From assembly GCF_030254645.1 (NCBI RefSeq), contig NZ_CP116346.1, forward strand, positions 1,716,001 through 1,780,000: DNA of 64,000 nucleotides, given 5' to 3'. A program made the translations under genes and the position numbers. Below the pieces are notes generated by a model. That model had not been told where the DNA came from, did no database searches, and saw only the letters and a list, made by a program, of their open reading frames with translations. How positions within the stretch are numbered: position 1 is the first letter of the stretch; every line of letters starts with the position of its first letter. Below, piece after piece: positions 55,231-64,000 of this stretch. This stretch comes from Paucibacter sediminis. Lineage in GTDB: Bacteria > Pseudomonadota > Gammaproteobacteria > Burkholderiales > Burkholderiaceae_C.

Positions 55231-56378
55231 GCTTGGGCGGCGCAGACGCGGTTGCGGCCCTGGGCCTTGGCCTGGTAGAGCTGGGCGTCGGCCAGCCCCA
55301 GCCCGATGCGGCCGCTGGCGTCGTCGCTGTTGCCGGCCGCCAGGCCGAAGCTGGCGGTGAGGGTCTGGCTGCGGCCCTGCCAGACAAAGGGATTGGCCTG
55401 CAGGCGCGCGCGCAGGCGCTCCGCCACCTCCACCGCGGCGGCCAGCGGGGTATCGGGCAGTAGCAGGCAGAACTCCTCGCCACCCATGCGGCCCAGCACG
55501 TCCACGTCGCGGATGCCCTGGCGCAGCAGCTCGGTCAGGTGCACCAGGGCGGCATCGCCGGCGGCATGGCCGAGGCTGTCGTTGACGCGCTTGAAATGGT
55601 CCACGTCCACCATCAGCAGGCTCAGCGGCCGGCCACGCCGTACCTGGGCCTGCAGCTCGACCAGGCGCTGCTGCAGCGCGCGCCGGTTCAGCGCGCCGGT
55701 CAGGGTGTCGGTGCTGGTGAGCTGGCCGATGCGGGTGATGAGGCGGTGCAGCAGCAGCGCGACCAGGCCCATGCTGATGCACAGGCACAGCAGCAACCAG
55801 AGCGCGGCCAGCAGCGGGCTTTGCTGGCGCGGATGCAGCAGCAGGGTGCTGCCGCCGCCCAGCAGGCCCCAGGCCGCCAGCACGCGCAGCACATTGACGC
55901 CCGCCAGCGCCGCGAAGGGCGCCGACATCAGGCTCGTCACCAGGGTGCTGAAGCCGGGCGCGGCGCCGATCAGCACGTCGCGGAAGATGATCATCGCCAG
56001 CAGCGCCATCGCCACCGAGGTCGGCACCAGGCTGGCCCCGCCCTCGCCGCTCAGCGCCTGCCACAGCAGCAGCAGCGCGGTGAGGCCGACGATGGCGATG
56101 ATGTCCCAGCGCGCCTGGCTCAGCCGCATCAGCTGGCGCACGCCCAGCGCCAGCAGTGCAGTGGCCAGCAGCTTGAAGGCATCGGCCCACCAGCCCGACC
56201 ACGGCGTGAGCGGCAGCGGCAGCAGCGCCGGCACCAGGCTCAGATGGGCGCCGGCCACCAGCCAGGCGGCGCGCGGCGCGAGCCGGAACAGCAGCGCCAG
56301 CGCCGCCCAGACCAGGGCGCCGAAACAATTGAACACCACCGTGACCATCAGGAGGGTGGGGGCGTCGAGGGGCTGCAT
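55227..56378 (-). CDS. Membrane diguanylate cyclase (GGDEF), tandem paralogue
   Basis: A 383-residue protein of the same layout: about six membrane segments, then DTLTGALNRRALQQRL, DVDHFKRVNDSLGHAAGD, the loop RMGGEEF and an I-site (RDVD). It ends YQAKAQGRNRV, like its downstream neighbour, so the two probably arose by duplication. The start used is MQPLDAPTLL at 56378; a slightly longer frame exists. It is divergent from an SDR gene (85 bp). Confidence 0.86.
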   Translation of the reverse strand: MQPLDAPTLLMVTVVFNCFGALVWAALALLFRLAPRAAWLVAGAHLSLVPALLPLPLTPWSGWWADAFKLLATALLALGVRQLMRLSQARWDIIAIVGLTALLLLWQALSGEGGASLVPTSVAMALLAMIIFRDVLIGAAPGFSTLVTSLMSAPFAALAGVNVLRVLAAWGLLGGGSTLLLHPRQQSPLLAALWLLLCLCISMGLVALLLHRLITRIGQLTSTDTLTGALNRRALQQRLVELQAQVRRGRPLSLLMVDVDHFKRVNDSLGHAAGDAALVHLTELLRQGIRDVDVLGRMGGEEFCLLLPDTPLAAAVEVAERLRARLQANPFVWQGRSQTLTASFGLAAGNSDDASGRIGLGLADAQLYQAKAQGRNRVCAAQA

Positions 56379-56463
56379 GGAGACGGTGGCGGGTTGCGGA
56401 CCATCATCGCAAAGTCCCATGCCGGCGTACAGCCCGCCGGGAGGCTTGCCGCAGAATACCGGC

Positions 56464-57225
56464 ATGCCCACGCAAGCCCTGACCCCCATCACCCTGATCA
56501 CCGGCGCCAGCCGCGGCATCGGTGCTGCCACCGCCCGCCTGCTGGCGGCGCGCGGCCACGATCTGGCGCTCAACTACCGGCGCGACGCCGGCGCCGCCGA
56601 GGCCCTGGCCGCCGAGTTGCGCGCGCAGGGGCGGCGCGTGCTGACGCTGGCCGCCGACGTGTCCGATGCCGGGCAGGTGCTGGCCATGTTCGAGCGCATC
56701 GATGCCGGGCTGGGCCGGCTCACCGGCCTGGTCAACAACGCCGGCATCGTGGCGCCGGCGGCGCGCGTGCAGGACATGAGCCCGGTGCGCATCGAGCAGA
56801 TCTTCCGCGTCAACGTGCTGGGCAGCTTTCTGTGCGCCCAGCAGGCGGTGGCGCGCATGAGCCGCCGGCAGGGCGGGGCGGGCGGCGCCATCGTCAACGT
56901 CTCCTCGCGCGCCGCCCAGCTCGGCTCGCCCGGCCTCTATGTGGACTACGCCGCCAGCAAGGGCGCGATCGACACCTTCACCCTGGGCCTGGCGCGCGAG
57001 GTGATCGACGAGGGCATACGCGTCAACGGCGTGCGCCCGGGCATCATCGATACCGAGATCCATGCCAGCGGCGGCATGGCGGACCTGCTGCCCGGCGCCG
57101 TGGCCGGCATCCCGATGCAGCGCATGGGTCGCGCCGAGGAGGTGGCCGAGGCGATTGCCTGGCTGCTCTCGGACGCCTCCAGCTACACCGTGGGCAGCAT
57201 GCTCGATGTGGGCGGCGGACGCTAG
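56464..57225 (+). CDS. Short-chain dehydrogenase/reductase (SDR)
   Basis: A 253-residue classical SDR. The cofactor motif is TLITGASRGIG; NNAG (LVNNAGIVAP) and the active-site YAASKGAIDTF (Tyr-x3-Lys) follow. C-terminal SYTVGSMLDVGGGR is typical of FabG-like reductases. The substrate is unknown. Its stop overlaps that of the convergent rlpA gene in CTAG. Confidence 0.9.
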   Translation: MPTQALTPITLITGASRGIGAATARLLAARGHDLALNYRRDAGAAEALAAELRAQGRRVLTLAADVSDAGQVLAMFERIDAGLGRLTGLVNNAGIVAPAARVQDMSPVRIEQIFRVNVLGSFLCAQQAVARMSRRQGGAGGAIVNVSSRAAQLGSPGLYVDYAASKGAIDTFTLGLAREVIDEGIRVNGVRPGIIDTEIHASGGMADLLPGAVAGIPMQRMGRAEEVAEAIAWLLSDASSYTVGSMLDVGGGR

Positions 57226-58160
57226 CGCCGCTCCACCACCACCGGCGTGAGCGCGAGCGCCAGGCGCACGCGCTCGGCCGCCGCCCGCGCATCCTCGCGG
57301 CTGGCATAGGGCCCGGCCTGCAGGCGATGCAGGCTGCTGTCCTTGAACACCGCCAGCAGCGGCGCCATCCAGTCCAGCTCCTTGACCAGCTTCTGGCGGA
57401 ACTGCTCGGCGCCGTCCAGGCGCGCGAATGCGCCCAGCTGCACCCAGAAGCCCGGGGCGGCGGCGCGCGCCGGGGCGGCCGGCGCCGGGGTCAGGTCTTG
57501 CGCTGCGGCCAGCTGCGCCGTGGCCAGCCGTTCGGGTGCATCGCTGGCCTCGGCGGCGGCATAGACCGGCGCGTCGCCCTCCTTGCCGCGCTGCCAGGCG
57601 CCACTGCGGATGTCCTCGTAGGTGATGCGCTCCAGCTCCACCGGGGCGACGCCGCGCAGCAGGTCCAGCTTGAGCGCGGCGGTGTAGCTGAGGTCGATGA
57701 TGCGGCCGGGGTGGAAGGGCCCGCGGTCGTTGATGCGCACGATCACCTCGCGGCCATTCGCCGGGTTGCGCACCCGCGCGTAGCTGGGGATGGGCATGGT
57801 GGCATGCGCGCCCGTCATCGCATACATGTTGTAGACCTCGCCGCTGGAGGTGGGCCGGCCATGGAACTTCTTGCCATACCAGGAGGCCAGGCCGCGCTCC
57901 ACCAGCGGCTTGTCTTCGGTGATCGGCTCATAGCGCTGGCCCAGCACCTCGTAGGGCTTGTTGGGGCCGCCCTTGCGGATCGCCTCCAGCTGCGGCGCGG
58001 CGTCGGGCACGCGCTGCAGATCGGCGGGTGGGTTCGCCTCGGGGCCATCGCGGCCGGCCGGCCAGGCTGGCCCGGCATTGGGCGCCGGCGAGCGGCTGGC
58101 GCAGGCCGCCAGCAGCAGCAGCGGCAACAGGATCAGCGCATGGCGGTGCGGATTCAACAT
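57222..58160 (-). CDS. rlpA: RlpA-type septal lytic transglycosylase lipoprotein
   Basis: A 312-residue lipoprotein (lipobox LLAAC). The double-psi beta-barrel RlpA domain is GLASWYGKKFHGRPTSSGE, then VRINDRGPFHPGRIIDLSY, with catalytic residues of the family. A C-terminal SPOR domain (FWVQLGAFARLDGAEQF ... LHRLQAGPYASREDA) binds denuded septal peptidoglycan. RlpA cuts bare glycan strands during cell separation. The start at 58160 places the lipobox about 20 residues in. Confidence 0.94.
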   Translation of the reverse strand: MLNPHRHALILLPLLLLAACASRSPAPNAGPAWPAGRDGPEANPPADLQRVPDAAPQLEAIRKGGPNKPYEVLGQRYEPITEDKPLVERGLASWYGKKFHGRPTSSGEVYNMYAMTGAHATMPIPSYARVRNPANGREVIVRINDRGPFHPGRIIDLSYTAALKLDLLRGVAPVELERITYEDIRSGAWQRGKEGDAPVYAAAEASDAPERLATAQLAAAQDLTPAPAAPARAAAPGFWVQLGAFARLDGAEQFRQKLVKELDWMAPLLAVFKDSSLHRLQAGPYASREDARAAAERVRLALALTPVVVERR

Positions 58161-58279
58161 GGCCGCAACCCTAGCCGATCCCGCGCCGCTTGGCGAGTGC
58201 GGCATGCGTGCTCTCCACATGGCCGCCACGCCGCCCAGCCACTATGCTTTCGCGACTTCCCTGCCGGAGATCCCGAGAC

Positions 58280-58978
58280 ATGAGCGATTACATCTTCCCG
58301 CCCGCCCCCCAGCCCAGCGTGGCGGTGCACGGCAGCGAGGCCCGCTACGCGGTGGCGCGCATCTTCTGCGTGGGCCGCAACTACGCGGCGCATGCGCGCG
58401 AGATGGGCGGCAATCCGGACCGCGAGCCGCCCTTCTATTTCACCAAGCCGGCCAGCGCCTTGGTGGCCTCGGGCGCGACCATCGCTTACCCGCCCGGCAC
58501 CAAGAACTACCACTACGAGATGGAGCTGGTGATCGCGATCGGCGCACCAGTCTTCAAGGTCACGCCCGAGGTGGCCAGGGCCGCCGTGTGGGGCTATGCC
58601 GCGGGCCTGGACATGACGCGCCGCGACCTGCAGGCCGAGGCCAAGGCCGCCGGCCGCCCCTGGGACACTGCCAAGGGCTTCGAGCAGAGCGCCGTGATCA
58701 CGCCGCTGACGCGCGCCAGCCGGCTGGGCGAGCTGAAGTCCGGCGCCATCACGCTGGCGGTGAACGGCACCGAGAAGCAGCGCGGCGACCTCGCCGACAT
58801 GATCTGGAGCGTGCCCGAGATCGTCGCCAACCTGTCGCAGTACTACCACCTCCAGCCCGGCGACCTGATCTACACCGGCACGCCCGAGGGCGTAGGGGCG
58901 GTCAAGCCGGGCGACGTGATCAGCGGCGAGATCGCGGGCCTGGACCGGCTGAGCCTGACAATAGCGGATCCCGAGTAA
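58280..58978 (+). CDS. Fumarylacetoacetate hydrolase (FAH) family protein
   Basis: A 232-residue protein. Landmarks are IFCVGRNYAAHAREMG, YEMELVIAIG (metal-binding Glu pair), GYAAGLDMTRRDLQ, and TGTPEGVGAVKPGD. Family members cut C-C bonds of acylpyruvates or decarboxylate oxaloacetate. The start (ATG at 58280) gives a typical length. nadC follows 13 bp later on the same strand. Confidence 0.92.
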   Translation: MSDYIFPPAPQPSVAVHGSEARYAVARIFCVGRNYAAHAREMGGNPDREPPFYFTKPASALVASGATIAYPPGTKNYHYEMELVIAIGAPVFKVTPEVARAAVWGYAAGLDMTRRDLQAEAKAAGRPWDTAKGFEQSAVITPLTRASRLGELKSGAITLAVNGTEKQRGDLADMIWSVPEIVANLSQYYHLQPGDLIYTGTPEGVGAVKPGDVISGEIAGLDRLSLTIADPE

Positions 58979-58991
58979 GCCCACATCGCCC

Positions 58992-59864
58992 ATGTTTGAC
59001 CACGACGAAACCCTGGCCGAGGCGCGCGAGCGCAATATCCGCGATGCCCTCTTCGAGGACATCGGCCGCTGCGACTGGACCGCCCAGCTGGTGCCGGCCG
59101 GGCGCCGCGTGAGCGCCCATGTGCGGGTGCGCGAGGATGCGGTGCTGTGCGGGCGCGACTGGTTCGAGGGCGTCATCCGTGCGCTCGACGCCGGCAGCCG
59201 CATCGAGTGGTGCTACGAGGAGGGTGCGCGCATGGGCGCCGACACCCTGGTGTGCCGCATCCAGGCCGATGGCCGCGCGCTCCTGAGCGCCGAGCGCCCG
59301 GCGCTCAATTTCTTGCAGCTGCTCTCCGCCACCGCCACGCTGACGCGCGCCCATGTGGATGCGATCGCCGGCGCCAGCCCGAATCCGCGCGGCTGCGCGG
59401 TGCTGGACACGCGCAAGACCATCCCCGGGCTGCGCCTGGCGCAGAAGTACGCGGTGCGCGTGGGCGGCGGCGCCAACCAGCGCCTGGCCCTCTATCACGG
59501 CATCCTCATCAAGGAGAACCACATCGCCGCCGCCGGCGGTGTGGCCGAGGCCCTGCGCGCGGCGCAGGCGCTCAACGCGGGCGTGGACATCCAGATCGAG
59601 GTCGAGAGCCTCACCGAGCTGACGCAGGCGCTGGACGCCGGCGCGACCAGCGTGCTGCTGGACAACTTCAGCGAGGCCATGATGATTGATGCGGTGCGGC
59701 TGAACGCCGGCCGCGCCCTGCTCGAAGTCTCGGGCGGCGTGGCGCTGGAGCAGCTGCGCTGGATCGCCGCCACCGGCGTCGATCGCATCTCGATCGGCCG
59801 CCTCACCAAGGACGTGAAGGCGGTGGACTACTCGATGCGGGTGGAGGGGCCGGTCGCCGCCTGA
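58992..59864 (+). CDS. nadC: Nicotinate-nucleotide pyrophosphorylase (carboxylating)
   Basis: A 290-residue quinolinate phosphoribosyltransferase of de novo NAD synthesis: quinolinate plus PRPP gives nicotinate mononucleotide and CO2. Landmarks are DTRKTIPGLRLAQKYAVRVGG (quoted in part as DTRKTIPGLR), NQRLALYHGILIKENH, EVESLTEL and the final ISIGRLTKDVKAVDYSM. The 13-bp gap from the FAH gene suggests co-transcription. Confidence 0.95.
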   Translation: MFDHDETLAEARERNIRDALFEDIGRCDWTAQLVPAGRRVSAHVRVREDAVLCGRDWFEGVIRALDAGSRIEWCYEEGARMGADTLVCRIQADGRALLSAERPALNFLQLLSATATLTRAHVDAIAGASPNPRGCAVLDTRKTIPGLRLAQKYAVRVGGGANQRLALYHGILIKENHIAAAGGVAEALRAAQALNAGVDIQIEVESLTELTQALDAGATSVLLDNFSEAMMIDAVRLNAGRALLEVSGGVALEQLRWIAATGVDRISIGRLTKDVKAVDYSMRVEGPVAA

Positions 59865-59879
59865 GGCCGCTCAGCCCGT

Positions 59880-61862
<1,983 letters not shown>

Positions 61863-61929
61863 GCAGGGGCTCCATGGCGGGCCATGGGCCCATGCGCTTG
61901 GCGCTGCATTGTGCCCGCGCTGGTCCCGC

Positions 61930-63012
61930 TCATGGCCGGGCCCGGCGCTGCTGCAGCCAGCGATCCAGCGTGGCCACCGCGTTCAGCCGTACCGGCGGGC
62001 TGTAGCCGGGGCGGGGTTCGTCCAGCGCGGCGCGCAGCGCGCGCATGGCGGCGAGGTGGTCGCCGCCCAGGGCATCGAATTTCTCGGCCACCGCGAGCGC
62101 GCGCCGCAGCTGCGCGTCGAAGGCGTCGGGCTGCAGGGTGTGGGTGCGGCGCATGCTGTCGCGCCAATCCTCGGCCAGGCCCAGCAGGGCCTGCTGCACC
62201 GCCGGCATCAGGGCCCGGTTGTCGGGCGCGTCATTGCTTTCCAGATAGGTGAGCGCGTAGTCGCGCCAGCCGCCGCGCAGCATCTCGTCCAGCGCGCGGT
62301 TCAGGTCGGAATGGCTGGCCACCTTGGCGAGGGCGCGCGCGCGGATCGCCGGTGACTCGAAGCGCGAGGTCTGGTTCATCAGGCCGACGAGATCGCGCTC
62401 CACCTCGGCCCGCTCGACCTCGGCCATCACCCAGCGATCGCGTTCGGCATCGTCCTGCAGGCGCTGCTCGATGCGCGCCGCGTCGCGCTCGGCGCCGAGC
62501 TGCAGGGCCTGCACCAGCAAGCCGGCGGCGGCCAGCAGCGAGATGCTGCCCAGGGCCGCGAGCGGCAGCCGCCAGGCCCAGGCGGGCAGGCCGGCGCGCC
62601 AGGCGGGCCAGAGCGCCAGCGCCGCGCCGGCCACCAGCAGCGGCGCCCACACCGCGAAGGCCCAGCCGCGCAAGGGCCAGAGCGCCCAGGGCACCTGGCT
62701 CTGCGGCTCCAGGCGCAAGGCCGCGCTGCCCGCCAGCACCAGGCCGGCCGAGAGCGCCGCCGCCAGCACCAGCAGCCATTGCAGGCCGCGCGAACCCGGC
62801 GCCACCCAGCCGAAGCCATCGCGCGCCACGCCCAGGCCATAGCTGAGCAGCAGGCCGGCGGCCAGCGGCAGGCTCAGCATCAGGCACATGAGGGCGCGGC
62901 CACCGTCGCGGCCGGGGTCGGACGAGGCGCCCACCAGCAGCATGCCGAAGGCACCGAGAGCCAGGCCGGCCAGGGCGAGGATGTTGAGGAAGGAGGCGAG
63001 CAGGGCGTTCAT
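61930..63012 (-). CDS. Membrane protein of unknown function
   Basis: A 360-residue protein. The first ~180 residues carry five hydrophobic segments, then come a charged helix (RIEQRLQDDAERDRWVMAEV) and a helical cytoplasmic region rich in Ala/Arg (about 200-355). I do not recognise the family. It is preceded on the same strand, at 71 bp, by the ParA-like gene. Confidence 0.7.
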   Translation of the reverse strand: MNALLASFLNILALAGLALGAFGMLLVGASSDPGRDGGRALMCLMLSLPLAAGLLLSYGLGVARDGFGWVAPGSRGLQWLLVLAAALSAGLVLAGSAALRLEPQSQVPWALWPLRGWAFAVWAPLLVAGAALALWPAWRAGLPAWAWRLPLAALGSISLLAAAGLLVQALQLGAERDAARIEQRLQDDAERDRWVMAEVERAEVERDLVGLMNQTSRFESPAIRARALAKVASHSDLNRALDEMLRGGWRDYALTYLESNDAPDNRALMPAVQQALLGLAEDWRDSMRRTHTLQPDAFDAQLRRALAVAEKFDALGGDHLAAMRALRAALDEPRPGYSPPVRLNAVATLDRWLQQRRARP

Positions 63013-63083
63013 GCCGTCATGCTGGGGCGCGCCGGTATCAGCGCGATGTCGGCGCCGGCCCGGCTTGTTTCATTCGTTGCGGC

Positions 63084-63848
63084 TCAGGCGAGCGCGGCGT
63101 ACAGCGCCTCGAACTCCTGCGTCAGCTTGTGGCGCGCGTCCAGATGGATCATCGGGCGCGACAGCTCATGCGATTCCTTCATCTTCACGCTGGCGCTCAG
63201 ATAGGGCTGCAGCACCGGCAGACCCTCGTCGATGAGGGCCTGCACGGTGCGCTGGGGCAGGGCGGCGCGGGCCTGGAACTGGTTCACCACGATGCCCTCC
63301 ACCTGCAGGCCGGCGTTGTGGTCGGCCTGGATCTCCTGCAGGTTCTCCAGCAGCTCGTAGAGCGCGCGGCGCGAGAACTCGTCGCAGTCGAAGGGGATCA
63401 GGCAGGCCTCGGCGGCGATCAGGGCCGAGCGGGTATAGAAGTTCAGGGCCGGCGGGGTGTCGATCCAGATCTCGTCGTAGTCCTCGCCCAGCTCGACCAG
63501 GGCATCGCGCAGCTTGAAGATCTTGTAGCGGCTCTCCAGCTTGCCATGCAATTCGTCGAGCAGGGGGCTGGCCGGCATCAGGTGCAGGTTCTCCCAGGGC
63601 GTGGCGACGATGTAGTCGCTCGTGCGGGGCGCGCGCACGCTGAACTTGAGCGTGGTCTCGAAGAACTCGGCGGCGCCGGGCTGCGCCGCGTCGGCGGCCT
63701 CGCCCAGCAGATAGCGGCTGCTGTTGGCCTGGCGGTCCAGGTCCACCACCAGGGTGCGCCGGCCCTGCTGGGCCGCGATCGCGGCCAGGTTGGCGGTGAT
63801 GGTGGACTTGCCGACCCCACCCTTCTGGTTGAACACCACGCGTCGCAT
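63084..63848 (-). CDS. ParA/MinD-family ATPase
   Basis: A 254-residue P-loop ATPase with the deviant Walker A of ParA (VFNQKGGVGKSTITANLAAI, quoted in part as QKGGVGKST), and Walker B (YDEIWIDTPPALNFY). ATP-dependent dimerisation moves DNA, protein or chemotaxis clusters. No ParB gene or parS site is near, so it is not the chromosome partition system proper; it resembles orphan ParA proteins of this group. The start at 63848 was preferred to one 60 bp upstream. Confidence 0.88.
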   Translation of the reverse strand: MRRVVFNQKGGVGKSTITANLAAIAAQQGRRTLVVDLDRQANSSRYLLGEAADAAQPGAAEFFETTLKFSVRAPRTSDYIVATPWENLHLMPASPLLDELHGKLESRYKIFKLRDALVELGEDYDEIWIDTPPALNFYTRSALIAAEACLIPFDCDEFSRRALYELLENLQEIQADHNAGLQVEGIVVNQFQARAALPQRTVQALIDEGLPVLQPYLSASVKMKESHELSRPMIHLDARHKLTQEFEALYAALA

Positions 63849-63907
63849 GCCGGACTCCCGTATTGCTGCAATGCGTCTATTGTGCACTGCAGCAATTACG
63901 CCGCGCA

Positions 63908-64000
63908 TCAGTTTTCGCGATAGCCGGCGTAGATGCGTTCGAGTTCGCCGCGCCGCGCCAGTTTTTCCAGCGCCTGCTGCAGGCGTTGGCGCGTGGCGGG
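63908..64000 (-). CDS. C-terminal fragment of a substrate-binding protein
   Basis: Only the last 30 residues (QRLQQALEKLARRGELERI, ending YAGYREN) are in the window; the gene continues past the right edge. The helical end with a 'G.l..IYa.Y' pattern is typical of amino-acid-type periplasmic binding proteins (SBP_bac_3). It ends 59 bp before the start of the ParA gene on the same strand. Confidence 0.55.
   Translation of the reverse strand, partial: PATRQRLQQALEKLARRGELERIYAGYREN

Noticed and set aside
54058-56328. A single 756-residue fused reading frame covering both membrane cyclases
   Set aside because: The upstream half is out of frame with a second cyclase whose GGDEF motifs are intact in another frame; the double Met at 55230 with ATGA overlap fits a two-gene operon.
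63084-64000. A chromosomal replication/partition origin near the ParA gene
   Set aside because: No DnaA-box cluster, parB or parS-like palindrome seen next to it.

Overview
The window is a 64-kb chromosomal segment with very high G+C content. It is densely packed, with short intergenic gaps and many ATGA or back-to-back gene junctions. Gene content suggests a betaproteobacterium of the order Burkholderiales, probably near Roseateles, Pelomonas or Mitsuaria. Pointers are an oxyR...recG...queA...tgt axis, GTP-type PEP carboxykinase, a methylmalonate-semialdehyde dehydrogenase next to a LysR regulator, many LysR regulators, and TACAAT/GACAAT/TAGACT -10 elements just upstream of start codons. The assignment is an inference from gene content. 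No rRNA, tRNA, CRISPR array, prophage or transposase gene was seen.

Layout. 1-6.6 kb: a truncated secreted protein, a WYL regulator divergent from a LysE exporter, a sensor kinase with a sugar-binding-type periplasmic protein, an Ada-like methyltransferase and OxyR. 6.7-12.5 kb: panB-panC, two lipoprotein prolyl isomerases of different folds, recG and a periplasmic binding protein. 12.7-17.5 kb: two tandem lipoproteins with a PKD domain and YCF48/BNR repeats. 17.5-23.5 kb: queA and tgt, separated by an ECF41 sigma-factor module with two matching ECF41-type promoters, plus yigZ. 23.5-28 kb: a minus-strand operon (YiaA/B-like, unknown, DUF2145, LplT-PlsC fusion) and a divergent HTH regulator. 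28-36 kb: a LysR/CoA-transferase/CPBP-protease operon, an SDR-like reductase, rlmJ, a beta-helix protein, an Old Yellow Enzyme and aminopeptidase P. 36.1-36.4 kb: a 270-bp nested inverted-repeat element (MITE-like) whose two ends supply the stop codons of both flanking genes. 36.4-49.5 kb: a MOSC protein with a 4HB-GAF-PAS sensor, pckG, LysR and UPF0149 genes, a phosphoesterase, a universal stress protein, ArgP-like/dadA, and an Hsp70-like gene. 49.56-49.71 kb: an orphan plus-strand intrinsic terminator marking a candidate small RNA. 49.7-64 kb: LysR/mmsA, three diguanylate cyclases, an SDR enzyme, rlpA, an FAH-family hydrolase, nadC, a hybrid kinase, a membrane protein, a ParA-like ATPase and a truncated binding protein.

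How the genes work together. Housekeeping functions (pantothenate, NAD, queuosine, DNA repair, gluconeogenesis) are mixed with sensing and envelope functions. The best-supported regulatory unit is the ECF41 module: sigma factor, CMD-family target genes and two promoters of the form TGTCACA-16 nt-CGTC. The most unusual DNA is the cloverleaf-like repeat at 36.1-36.4 kb.
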